Source: Stemphylium vesicarium (lineage: Eukaryota > Ascomycota > Dothideomycetes > Pleosporales > Pleosporaceae). From it: DNA of 64,000 nucleotides. The DNA is taken from positions 1 through 64,000 of the forward strand of contig QXCR01000112.1 in assembly GCA_004380135.1 (NCBI GenBank), read 5' to 3'. Under the pieces are notes generated by a model. The model saw only the letters and a program-made list of their open reading frames with translations. It did no database searches and was not told the origin of the DNA. Positions 1-10,181 of this stretch are shown piece by piece (the stretch's first letter is position 1; each line of letters begins with the position of its first letter). A program made the translations under genes and the position numbers.

Positions 1-590
1 TCGCTCGCAGAACAAATGAAAACCATAACGAAAATGATAGGAGAAATGCGCAATCTGTTCTTCCTCGTTCTCGTGTGCCATCATATACAAGTGTCGTTCG
101 TCATCCTTCGTCGGTACATGTCCCATGTCCTTCGTTGCCAAACTCTCAATCTTCGTGGTAAACGTTAAAGGAAATTCCAACGCTCGCTAAGCTGTGCAAT
201 AGGTACATAAAACAAGCCAATCTCGAATGCCAAAAAAGGAAACAAAGTAAAAAAGCAGAAAACAAGTGTGGATGAAGTCGTGAACCAGGTCTCGACGTGA
301 AGAAACAACCGCCGTGCTCAAGCGATGAAGGTAGCAAGGTACCTAAAATCGACGTTGCCGTCCCATAGTATAGAAGACTGGCAAGGCCAGAGCGTTGAGA
401 AAGGAAATGGCGATTCTCGCAGAAGAACGAGATTCCAGCCGGACCGTGATGCAACTTGTGTCCCTACAGGTGCCCCTTGTACAAGGGGATAGAAGTGAAT
501 CGCTATGCTGATAAACGACTAATGCAACTTAGGAAACCAACAAAGGAAAGATGGGTTGTGTTGATTGGGTAGATGGTGTGTGGGGGCTAT
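1..590. other. Flank downstream of the bZIP gene, no gene seen
   Basis: This stretch lies 3' of the leftward bZIP gene and probably holds its 3' UTR. Short open frames occur on both strands, but none has a recognisable domain, a good start context or a splice structure. I see no RNA gene in it. Confidence 0.5.
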
Positions 591-2642
591 TTAGCCCATG
601 GTCTCGACCTTGGTGCCGTCAGACGTGCTGGGTCGTGACATGGCAGCAGACTCTTCGACGATACGCTTGAACTCGTGGACAACCTCGGGGGCGATCTTGT
701 CCCAAAGCAGACTGCGGGTGTAGATCTCGGCAGCAGAGTCACCCTTGTTTTGCTCGCGCATGGCGGCGAGGGTCTCGGCAAGGTTGCGACGGTGCGAAGG
801 CTGAGAGCCGGGGGAGAGCGGGTCGCTAAGGTCATCGCTCGTGACGCTGTATCGCGAGCGAGTGAAGTCCAAGGAGGTCATACTGTTGTACTGGTCGGGA
901 GTGATGGAGAACAGTTGCTCGTGCTCTTGCTCCTTGGTGGGCCCAGTGAGGTGAGAGTGCAGTTGGTCGAGGTGGGAGCCAGAGATGCCAGCGAGCTCAG
1001 AGCCAGACATGGTAGTCTTTGGCCAAGCCATGCCAGATGGAGTAGGCTCAAGACCAGTGACGTGGTTGGCAATGAGGCCTCCAGCCTGCTCGCTCAGACC
1101 GTTTGCGACACCAGCGTCCTTGAAGATGCTGTCAAGCACGGTGGCGGAAGCAGCGCGGACGTCGTCGGGCATGCGAGGAATAGGAGGAGCAGCGCTGCCG
1201 GACTTGCTTGCGACGAAAGCGCCGCAGAGCAGAAGCATGAGCAGGAGACCAGAAGCGACAGGCTTGTCCTCGTCCTTGGTGCGGGAGACGAGAGACATTT
1301 CCTGGTTCTGCTGGGGAGTGGGCTGGTCTTCGGATGCGAAGTCGTTGACGAAGATGTAGTTGTCCCAGTCACTGTTGCCCATGTTGAGGTTGTCCATCTC
1401 GGAGGCGAAGTCGGTGAAGGTGGTGCTGGGCGCGACGGCCATTCCGTTGCCAGTGGCAGCCTCAAGACGCTCAGTAAGGACCGAAACCTTCTTGCGGAGC
1501 TCACCAGTCTCGAGAGTGTGGGTGCGCACCAGCTCCTCCTTGTCGAACTGCAGCTGGTTGACCATGTGGTGCATCTCCATGGACTCGCGGTGCCAGTTCT
1601 CCTTCTCTGCAACGAGTGCGTCGTACTCAATGCGCATGGAAGCGAAGTCGTCCTGCATCTGGCAGATCTTCTCCATCCATTGCTTCTTCTCCTCTTCAAG
1701 CTCTTCCGTGTGCTTCTTCTTTCGTTGCCGGGAGTCAAGTCTGTGATTACGTTAGCGGATGAACATGGGGAGCATAGACCAAGAGGTAAGTTGGACCAAA
1801 CGTGGAGCGTGGAACCAAGAACCAAGAGGCAGTACGTACGCGGCCTGTCTGTTGCGGAGGAGTCGTTTTTGCTGCTTGAGCTCCTTGAGGTCTTCCTCGT
1901 TGGTGCAGCCCTGGATGAGGTTGTCGATGTTGTGGAGGTTGCGCTCGGCGGGGATGTCGAAGCGGGCGTTCTTCTTCCGGATGCCGCCATCACGACGCGG
2001 GGAGAAGGAGCGAGGAGGGGTGTTGGGCCTCATACGCTTGGGTCCGGGTCGTGCGTCCATCTCCTGCTGGTTGAAGGCCATCCAGTCGGAGTGGTTGTGG
2101 GGCGACATGGGTCGCTCGGGTGCCGACTGGAAGACGGCGCTGGGCCTGACGTTCTGGTGCACGGGGAGTCCGTGGAAGGGCATCTGCTGCTGGTCGACAA
2201 AGGATGCAGCACCAAAGTCACCAGGACCGAAGGGGTTCAAGGGCTTGGGGGCTGTCGGTGTCCTGGAGCCAGAGTTGTCGGTCATGGGCCATGATTGCTG
2301 GCCGTAGGTAGCGGCTTGGTTGGGCGGTAGGCGGGCAAAAGGGTTGTTGCTTTGCTCGGTGAAGAAGGGGTTGTTGCCGTTGGTGTTGACGACGGAACTG
2401 GTGGCAGTGCGGTCAACGAACTGGCCGGTGGAGAAGTCCTCCCAGATGGAGGTATCTGGCGAGAAGATGCCCTGGGTGCTGGTAGAGGGCGACATGAGGA
2501 CGGGCGTGTCCAAGATGTTGGAGTCCAGAGTTGCGTTGTCGTCGAAAGAAAAGGCTGAAGGTTTCCTGTCGTTCAGGTTCAGTGTCGAATTTGGTCTGTG
2601 AAAGTCCATGTGATTTGGGTTGTTGGGGTACGAGTGGTCCAT
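591..2642 (-). CDS. bZIP transcription factor with a hydrophobic, possibly membrane-spanning segment
   Basis: Two exons, 2642-1840 and 1740-591, give 650 aa. The 99-nt intron (GTACGT...CAG) splits the basic region. The joined product has the bZIP signature N-x7-R (N264 to R272), preceded by a KRLLRNRQ stretch, with the first heptad leucine at about L282. The following heptad positions are W289, M296, M303, L310 and W317, so the zipper is degenerate. The N-terminal 230 residues are rich in Asn, Pro, Ser and Gln, like an activation domain. At about residues 428-445 there is an uninterrupted run of Leu, Met, Ala, Cys and Phe that could span a membrane. That order (activation domain, bZIP, hydrophobic segment, C-terminal tail) resembles animal CREB3/LZIP and ATF6 factors. 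The DNA-binding call is firm; membrane anchoring is inferred. The target genes are unknown. Confidence 0.88.
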
Positions 2643-3264
2643 GGCGGACTCTTGTAGTTAAGTACCGGTGTAGCCGCGGGACTGGCGGTGTGGATTGCTC
2701 TTTTCGGTAATGGTGATCGCAGGATATCCCCAGCGATTGTACTCAACTTCAAAGGTAGCAATAATGGGGCAGAGGGCGGGTAGCAGAGGCGATGCGCGTC
2801 TGTGATAGCGAGCGGTCTTTGGTAGCGATGTCTAAGGGCAGGGTGGTGGGCTTTGAGAGATGGCGGGATGGCGGGCTTAAAGCTGGGAGGGCTGCGGGCG
2901 GGGGTTGTGCAGGCTTGGACAGGCGTACCGGGGTCTGTCTTCCGTAGGATGCATCTGGGTACGAAAGACGAACAGGGCCTGCGATAGGACGCCCCAATAG
3001 CGTCGGGTATTGATGCATCATTCCAGCACCCTTCCCAGCAGCGACTGGCTGGGGTTGTCCTGTCAAGCCGGCCATGGACCCATTCATCCTCCGCAACTGA
3101 TTACCCTGTGTTTGTCCTGGAGCCGGCGCTGCAGCTGCGTGGTCCGCAGCCGTCTGCGAGAGTGATGCTCAGCCGTTTGTCGCGCCGCCCGCTGTCACGC
3201 ATCGCGCGCGACGCACTGGGGATGTTGAGATTCACGGGGCCATGGCCTGTACGGTACGACGGCT

Positions 3265-3294
3265 GCCACTCACTGCCACTCGCTGCCACTCACT
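3265..3294. repeat. Three tandem copies of a 10-bp unit
   Basis: The unit GCCACTCACT is repeated three times, with one A-to-G change in the middle copy, in the bZIP upstream region. Confidence 0.8.
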
Positions 3295-3370
3295 GCCATG
3301 CCCACGCCCACTCGCAATGCGAGCCGGTGCTCCCGTGCCGCCGTACCCTCACCCTACCATGCTACTCTGC

Positions 3371-3378
3371 TACTACCA

Positions 3379-3409
<31 letters not shown>
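3371..3409. repeat. TAC trinucleotide microsatellite
   Basis: About thirteen TAC triplets in a row, two of them changed to CAC, lie about 0.75 kb upstream of the bZIP start. No coding frame around it is credible, so it is treated as a non-coding simple repeat. Confidence 0.9.
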
Positions 3410-5961
3410 GCGGAATCGATAATACGCAGAGAGCAGCAGAGCATGACTGGCTAGCCTGCGCGGGCCGGCCCATGTACTGCGAAATTCCACCGGAGCGCAT
3501 CGCCATTCGCCTATACCGTGCTTGGCCGCCCGCCGTGAAAACTCTGCTCGAAACAGTCAAGACGAGATGCGCGCTTGTCGCAAAGGGCCCTCCCGCGACG
3601 CTGGTCTGGTCTGATCTGATATGCACCTCGCTATCGTCGCCTTCTTCGTCGTGATCTGGGTACCGCGCATCGCGAGCCTCTGGCGTAATCATGAGCACGC
3701 ATCTGCTGAGGGCGCACGACGCGGCCCGCCTTAGCCCGGCCTCCCTTCTCTACCACTAAATCACTGCCCACTAACCTCTACTCCCGGCAGTTGTGCCGTC
3801 AGCCGACTCTGATCTCACATCGCAATGCGCAACCCGCTTTCGTTTCCTAGGCAAGGTGAGCCCTCTTGGCCGCCTGTTCTGGTCGCGATGATGGTGTCAT
3901 CTGTCCAACTTCCGGCTCCCACTCGTGTGCACGAGTCATCTCACCGCTTCCTGCCCGCACCATGCTTCCCTGTCTAACTTTGCCTTCTCGACACACCCAT
4001 ACCTGTGCTCCTGTGTCGCTTGATAGTTATCGTGAGGTGCTATTTGGTGCAAGGTACCATGGTACCAAAGCGGCCGCCGCTCCATCTGGCTGGAATCCGC
4101 CTGTGTGAGCCATCTGGAGGCAAACACGGCAGCCACAGGCTGCCCTAATGTCCCACACAGTCGAGATCCGACAGTCCCTCTACCATATCGCTGGGATCCC
4201 ATTACAATACCACGCTTCCGTGCGTCATTGATCATTCTCCGAGTTTCCCATATGCTTGTTCCACGCCGTTTCTTCTGCCGGCCAACATCGGGCGCTTGGT
4301 GTCAAGTCTCGTTTGACAGCCGTAGTAGGCAAAGTGACAAGCAGCGAGATACCTTCCACCTGCTCTCCAATCGCAATCTCCACGGCCTAATAAAACCTCG
4401 CTATGGCTGTTTGTGCTCTGTGTGACGCCTACCGCGGCAACCTAAGACATACATCCCTAACCAAAATACCACAGATCGCGTCACACCAAATGGACGCGCA
4501 GGCGCTCGGAAATGGCAAAGCGCTATCAGAGCCGACGCGCATTTTGCGGCGCAGATACTGCCGGTGCTGCATCTGGATCGACCGTTGCTGTTGATCCTCT
4601 CTACTGCGGGCGCGTACTGTGGCACGCGTAATTTAGGCCCGTCAAAAGACTGTATACTAGAGCCAGTCAAGGGCTCCACTTGATGTATTCGGATGCTGCC
4701 GACTACTCTGCCCTGAGACGACGGCTTGCTTGACCGGGACACATCACCAATCTTGATGCAAGAGAATCCAGACGACTTGTACAGAAACACATTGAAGCCC
4801 AACCTGGAGGGCGCATAATATCATGCCTCCAAATTGACTTCAGCTAATTGTCGCTGCCAAAAAGGTGAGGCTGTAGCGGTGAAAGGCCCGCCGCTTATGC
4901 TCCACAATCCGCACCCCCGCTTGGACGCCCCAGCCACTAGAAGCTTACCTATGGTCAAAGTTATTCTTGTCGATAGGGAAATTTCTCCATTGTTGACGTC
5001 TTGGCGAAATGCAGGAAGTACTTCTTTACACTGGTGAGTCACGCGTCATCGCATCCCGTACCCGGACTTTGAACTTGTTTCCCGAAAACACCAAAAGCTC
5101 AGAGCATCGGCCGATGACGGCAAGGGTCCGTCGAAGGCTATGGAAGGCCTGAGGCCTTAGGTCCTGCGCTTTTACTTGATCACTGTGGATCTTGAAGCAC
5201 TTCGCGGAAGCGGTGACGCTTCCAATTGACCATCTTCAATTGCTAAGCTAGCCCGCCGTCAGATTCTGAAACAAAGTTGATCGCGAGACCTGTTTCGATG
5301 TCGATCAATGTGCGGTGTAGAAGAAAATCTTCTCCAATGTTCCGGACATGTGATTGTTGCGGTGTAAATACTAGTACTGTCCATTGCCGCAATGGAGGTG
5401 TGTTTTGTGGTTACGGGTAAAGGAAGTGGCCCGGCGCCATCCTACAGGCGGAACAGTGGAAGCTCACTTTCTCTAGGGTGACAATTGTTGAGTAGCTGGA
5501 CGTGACGCGTGCGTGTTTTCGCAACTTGATGACGACCTCGGGAGTAATTCGCAATTGCGCGGACCGGATCAACACAAATGTCGCGTTTGAGACATCGGCT
5601 CATTTGCCAACGAAGAAGATAGTAAAACGCAAAAGTGGACAAGCAGACGTGACTCATAAGACTGGAGAAAAGGTGCGAATGGCTTGACTGAGAGGACGTG
5701 AAAAAAACCTGTTGCACACGCATGGGTGCGCAACGTACTGTGTATTCGTAAACCCACGCGCTTGGGAGTACTGGGTATCTCGGTTGAAGCTATGGACGTT
5801 CTGTGTTCAACATCCACGTTGCAAGGAAGAATGAGGAGAGCACTGACCTTTGTGGCTTCTTTCAAACTCATGGTCTTCGCTTCTCTGCCATGGCCGCGTG
5901 CGTGTGGCAGCGTGTCATTGCTCGCAATCAGCCATTTCGTCGTTTGGCTGCCGTGTTCTCA

Positions 5962-7684
5962 TCATATGCCTCCATTATCGTCCCTGGCCCATAACTTCAC
6001 AGTACGATCTTTTCCACCGCTAACAATCCATGAGGCATCGCTTGTCACATCTGTACTGAACACCGGGCCCGAGTGACCCTGTAAAGTCTTGCAGTGTGCC
6101 CAGTCATCCGCCGAAAAGATTTGGACGTTTTTGTCGAATCCGGAGGAGATGACAAAAGTCGAGGCTTTCTTTGGGACAAGTTGCCCTTCATCATTTTCTT
6201 GAAGCGGTACGCCACTCGACGGTCCATCGGTGCCTTTGAACCAGCGCAGATCTGTGACGCCGCCTGTGTTCGCAGCGATTGAGTTTGTCTCCCTCATCGC
6301 CCGAACGTCCCAGCACTTCATGAACCCGTCGCCGGAGCCGGAAAGCAGACGATGGCCATCGGTAGCCCAGTCCAGACCGTAGATGGGTTTGATGTGACTT
6401 TCCAACATGTAGATTACGCGACCAGTACGAACGTCCCAAACGCGGCCAATGCTGTCGAGGCCAGCGCTTGCGACCAAGGACCCGTCACCGTTGAAAGTCA
6501 CGGCATAAACTTCTTTTGAATGCCCTTCCTGCATGAGAAGCTCCTGTCCGGTGTTTACGTCCCAGAGACGCCATGTGGTATCATCAGAAGCCGACGCCAA
6601 ATAGCGCCCAGAAGGATGAAAGGCCAAACGACAGACTCGGTCGGTATGTCCTTCTAGGGTACGCAGAGGCTTGTCATCATCCAATGACCATAGCTGGACC
6701 TTGCCCCCAGCCCCTCCTGACGCGAAGTTCACGCTCGCGCTTGAGACAGTGCTTCCGGGAAGCGTCGCGCCCGGCATCCAGTCTATGCCTGTCGCACGTT
6801 CGGCGTGTCCACCGCGGTAGGCTTTTTTCTGTTCGAGACTGGGAATCTCTAGCAGGGCGACCTTGCCTCCCCAAGTACCGTATGCGACATATTGACCGTT
6901 TGGAGAGACGCGCACGATGCTCACGGGGCGGTCGGCGGTTTGCGATCCGTAAAGCTCGAAGTCCTTGAATCGGTCCTTGATGTTGTTGCGGAATTCGATA
7001 TGAGTCTTGAGCGGTATAGTAGCCTCGCGACGCTGATATGCGACTCGTTCCTTGGCCCGCGGGAGAGAATACTTGGCCATGTCTCGTCGCGCGTCCAGCA
7101 GCGATTGCGTACCCTGGGTGTAAAACTCCTCTTGCTCGTCTCCAGGTGCCTCCTCGGCGTCTTGCATATCGACATCTGCTGCATCTCCGCCCAGTGCTTC
7201 CTGTGCCTCGGCAAGCAAGGCGCGAAGTCGATCGCGACGTTCAGAGGGGCCTTCGCCGAAAAGTGTAATGGGGTCTCCTCGTGAGCGCAGCTTGGCTTTG
7301 ACATCGCGGTCGGCGGTCGGTACAATCAGTTGTGCGGCTCGTCGTTTGCGATCAAAATCCTCCATGAGCGAAGAGGCCGACGCGTTTCCTCCGCCGGGCA
7401 TGGCATGGTTACGGTCGAGCGCTGAGCTTGTTAGCATCCTGGCATTGTGCATGCGGTTTGCGCCTGTATACATACGGATACTCGAGATGTCAATACCCTC
7501 CATCGCATCGCCCTGAAAAACCTCGTCAGCATTTGGGCCTGTAGAAGCTACATGGATCCATGTGTGTATTGCAGGCAGCTAAGCAGCATGTGAAGCTGGA
7601 TGCCCTGCCACACATGATATACTGGGTACGTACCGCGCCATCCTCCTCCTCAACATATGCTTGTCGCGCCGGGTGCATGCTCAT
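5962..7684 (-). CDS. PRP4: U4/U6 small nuclear ribonucleoprotein Prp4, WD40 protein
   Basis: Two exons, 7684-7634 and 7512-5962, give 533 aa. The first exon encodes 17 residues beginning MSMHPARQAYVEE. It joins in phase 0 after a 121-nt intron (GTACGT...CAG), and this start was chosen because Prp4 proteins typically open with such a HPxR-x-YVE stretch. An SFM splicing-factor motif (around GDPITLFGEGPSERRDRLR) lies at about residues 88-117. A WD40 propeller fills roughly residue 210 to the end, with repeated GH...WD units such as WRLWDVNTG and GRVWDVRTG. Prp4 is a core U4/U6 snRNP protein that binds Prp3 and is needed for tri-snRNP assembly in the nucleus. The length fits the family. It is divergent from the phosphatase gene at 8181 across about 0.5 kb. 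Confidence 0.95.
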
Positions 7685-8180
7685 CTTGACTGGCTGACTG
7701 ACGGACTATCCCACAGCGGGGAAGGCAGACTGCTGAAGCTCGTGGGATGGTCTCTAGAAAAGAAGTTCCGAACCAGACACGGGTTTAGGCGATAGGGCTG
7801 AGCTAGCGCCGGTTATGTCATTCTCCGCGTTTGAGGCGAACACCTGCAGTGTTTGGCCTAGACGGAGCGTTGGGGGTAGTGAACAGATGTCCAGAATACG
7901 GTGCAAGAGGGTTGGATTTTGGTCTGCTCCTATAATTCTGGTTCCACGCACTGCATCTTGCAATCATGTTCCATGTAATTGTAAGTACCACTGCCCTCAG
8001 AAACTAGCCGATCGGCAATGACGACGGCCAATATGAATTCTTAGCCCCAAAGTCTCTTTTTATTTCAACATCTTCTGTCGCAAAGGTACGGCACCGCCAT
8101 TAGGCGCTCCTTTTGCTACCACGCACTGCGGCCATCTTTGTCACATACTAATTCTCAGTCTCTAGGTTTGGGCTGTGGCC
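7685..8180. promoter_or_regulatory. Divergent intergenic promoter region, Prp4 / Ptc7-like
   Basis: About 500 bp separates two divergent start codons and must carry both promoters. I see no clear TATA box or repeated operator-like element, and no gene. Confidence 0.5.
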
Positions 8181-9497
8181 ATGTCATTTGCGATAACCAG
8201 CGCGGCGGGCCTTGCGCGACTTCCAGCAGCGTCGCGACGCGCCTCATCTGCTGGTTTCTTCCTACTTGCCCTCTCCGCATCACCACTGGTAGCGCCTGCG
8301 TCTGCGAGCCGGAATGCTGGCCAGCACTCACAGCGAATGCCCACCTACGCACAATCAAGCTGCCCGCTGAACAGAGACACGTCCCCGGCCACAGTCGGCT
8401 TACGATCATTTCACTCAACCTCTCACAATTGGCGGAGTACGCCGCAATACACCTACCATGTCGCGGCCTCCTACTCAGCAAAGCAAGACCGTTTCAATGC
8501 AGAGCAGAATTTGTACACCCGCCCGGTGCATGACCCCAGCAACAGCAAGATCGAGGACCTGCGTGAGTGCAAAGAGGCCTTGGACAAGCGGCGACGGGCA
8601 AAAAGCGGGCAGGACGCCTTCTTCTTCAGCCAGGTCGGAAATACCAATACCACAACGTTTGGCGTGGCCGACGGCGTGGGAGGATGGGTCGAGTCTGGCT
8701 TGGACCCCGCCGACTTCTCCCATGGATTATGCGAGTACATGGCTTGCGCAGCGCGCTCCTGGCCACACGGATTCAACACGACAGCGTTACACCCGAAGGA
8801 TCTGCTTCAAGTCGCGTACGACGAGGTCACGGATGATGATAGCATTGAAGGTGGCGGCAGCACCGCATGCCTGGCTGTCGCAGAACCGAACGGCCATGTC
8901 GAGGTGGCCAATCTGGGAGACTCAGGATTCATGCATCTGGGTTTGAATGCAGTGCGACATTTCACACAACCTCAGACGCACGCCTTCAATACTCCCTATC
9001 AGCTCTCCAAAACCCCTCAGCGCATGCTTGTGCAGATGGCTGTATTCGGAGGCCCATCCACTCTCTCGGATCTACCAAAGGAGTCGAGTGTAACCCACCA
9101 CAAAGTACGCCATGGGGATGTCCTGGTTTTTGCAACCGATGGAGTCTGGGATAATCTCAGCCCACAGGATGCGCTAGGCATTGTCAGCCGTCACATGGTC
9201 GATTTGGGTGCCTGGGTCGAGAACGATGGCACACTCGAGGTTGGACAAGATTTAGCGAAGCTGGTACAGGCCGACCCAGCTCGCAAGGCCGACAGCTCGT
9301 CCCTCCAAGCAAAGGTCGCGGTTGCAATCGCAAAAGAAGCCAAGGTGACGGGGCTCAATACTCGCCGGGATGGCCCTTTCGCCAAAGAAGTCCAACGATA
9401 TTACCCCGGAGAGAACTGGCACGGTGGTAAGCCGGATGACATTGCTGCTGTGGTAGCTGTCGTGCTCGAGGATGAACCTCCACGAGCAAAGCTATGA
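8181..9497 (+). CDS. PTC7: Mitochondrial PP2C-type protein phosphatase, Ptc7-like
   Basis: An intronless frame of 438 aa. The ATG at 8181 is used; the frame is open two codons further back, but only from a GTG. The N-terminus is rich in Arg, Ser and Ala and lacks acidic residues for about 65 residues, as expected for a mitochondrial presequence. PP2C motifs follow in order: GQDAFF, FGVADGVGGW with a metal-binding Asp, GGGSTACLAV, VANLGDSGF, VLVFATDGVWDN and the C-terminal PDDIAAVV. These mark the compact Ptc7/SpoIIE-like branch. In yeast, Ptc7 dephosphorylates Coq7 and activates coenzyme Q synthesis in mitochondria; that role is carried over by homology. A second gene of the same branch lies at 18737-20057. 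Confidence 0.92.
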   Translation: MSFAITSAAGLARLPAASRRASSAGFFLLALSASPLVAPASASRNAGQHSQRMPTYAQSSCPLNRDTSPATVGLRSFHSTSHNWRSTPQYTYHVAASYSAKQDRFNAEQNLYTRPVHDPSNSKIEDLRECKEALDKRRRAKSGQDAFFFSQVGNTNTTTFGVADGVGGWVESGLDPADFSHGLCEYMACAARSWPHGFNTTALHPKDLLQVAYDEVTDDDSIEGGGSTACLAVAEPNGHVEVANLGDSGFMHLGLNAVRHFTQPQTHAFNTPYQLSKTPQRMLVQMAVFGGPSTLSDLPKESSVTHHKVRHGDVLVFATDGVWDNLSPQDALGIVSRHMVDLGAWVENDGTLEVGQDLAKLVQADPARKADSSSLQAKVAVAIAKEAKVTGLNTRRDGPFAKEVQRYYPGENWHGGKPDDIAAVVAVVLEDEPPRAKL

Positions 9498-10181
9498 TGA
9501 TTTGCAAGACCTGTTGTTTGGCTGCATGGGTAGGCGACGGCGTTTGGGAGAAGACTCATGATCGGGATCGGAGGTGTGACTGCATAGAATATCAAGGGTG
9601 GTAACTTTACTGGCTGTTTTGGTTATGGAGTGTCTTAACCCAAGATGTTGAATTCAACATAGATTACCCAATGTCATGTGTGTCTTTTTGGTATGCCTAC
9701 TGTTTCTTACCCGTTTGAGAACACCGATTGGGTAGCCTGAGGGTCTAGGGGAATTAGTGTACTGTGCAATAAGGGCACGCGAAGGTTCCTAAAGCTGGAA
9801 ATTGGCTACTCTAGATTTTACTATTATGTCAATGTACCCGAAGTTAATAATAATAGCTTCACTATTGTCAATCTCGAGTGACTAGGTTATGATAGAGTGA
9901 TATGAAATCAGAGAGACGGTGAGATGCACCAGAGTTGGAGCTGTTGCAGAAAGGAAGCCGCGCTCAGTGTCGTGCCTCCCTCTTCTATCTGGACCCACCA
10001 TGAGCCATCGAATCTCGCCTCACTTCAGCATAACTCTTGATATCCATTTCTCACGTTCTGATGGTCACGTAGCAATTAGTCCATTCGTTTCCGTCTCTCT
10101 CGGTCAATCCTTCCACTGCTCCACCGTTGTCTCAACCAAAATCACCTGCTCCCCGCTTCAGACCTCCTAGGCGTCTTCGTC
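9498..10181. other. Intergenic region, no gene seen
   Basis: The left part is AT-rich and likely contains the 3' UTR of the Ptc7-like gene. The right part is C/T-rich, as is common in fungal promoters, and precedes the coiled-coil gene. Nothing coding is supported. Confidence 0.5.

Larger units (their letters stand above)
2643..5961. other. Long gene-poor interval upstream of the bZIP gene
   Basis: About 3.3 kb lies between the bZIP start and the Prp4 stop. The right part is expected to hold the Prp4 3' UTR and the left part the bZIP promoter and leader. Leftward of 3087 there is a 112-codon ATG frame (3087-2749) that could be an upstream ORF. Two short repeats, listed separately, sit at 3265-3294 and 3371-3409. 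Other frames of 60-130 codons look like chance: they overlap on both strands and show no domain. Confidence 0.5.

Noticed and set aside
675..2294. A 539-codon plus-strand open frame opposite the bZIP gene
   Set aside because: Its product is a Val/Leu/Gly-rich string with no domain, and it runs through the spliced intron of the minus-strand gene. The minus strand gives a clean bZIP signature once spliced.
3265..3409. Clustered short repeats considered as a CRISPR-like or regulatory array
   Set aside because: They are simple 10-bp and 3-bp tandem repeats without spacers in a eukaryotic genome.
4401..4802. A 133-codon leftward open frame in the 2.6-6.0 kb gap
   Set aside because: No domain, mixed composition typical of random frames, and no splice signals around it.
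8175..8180. A two-codon longer start for the Ptc7-like phosphatase
   Set aside because: It would begin at GTG; the ATG at 8181 is normal.
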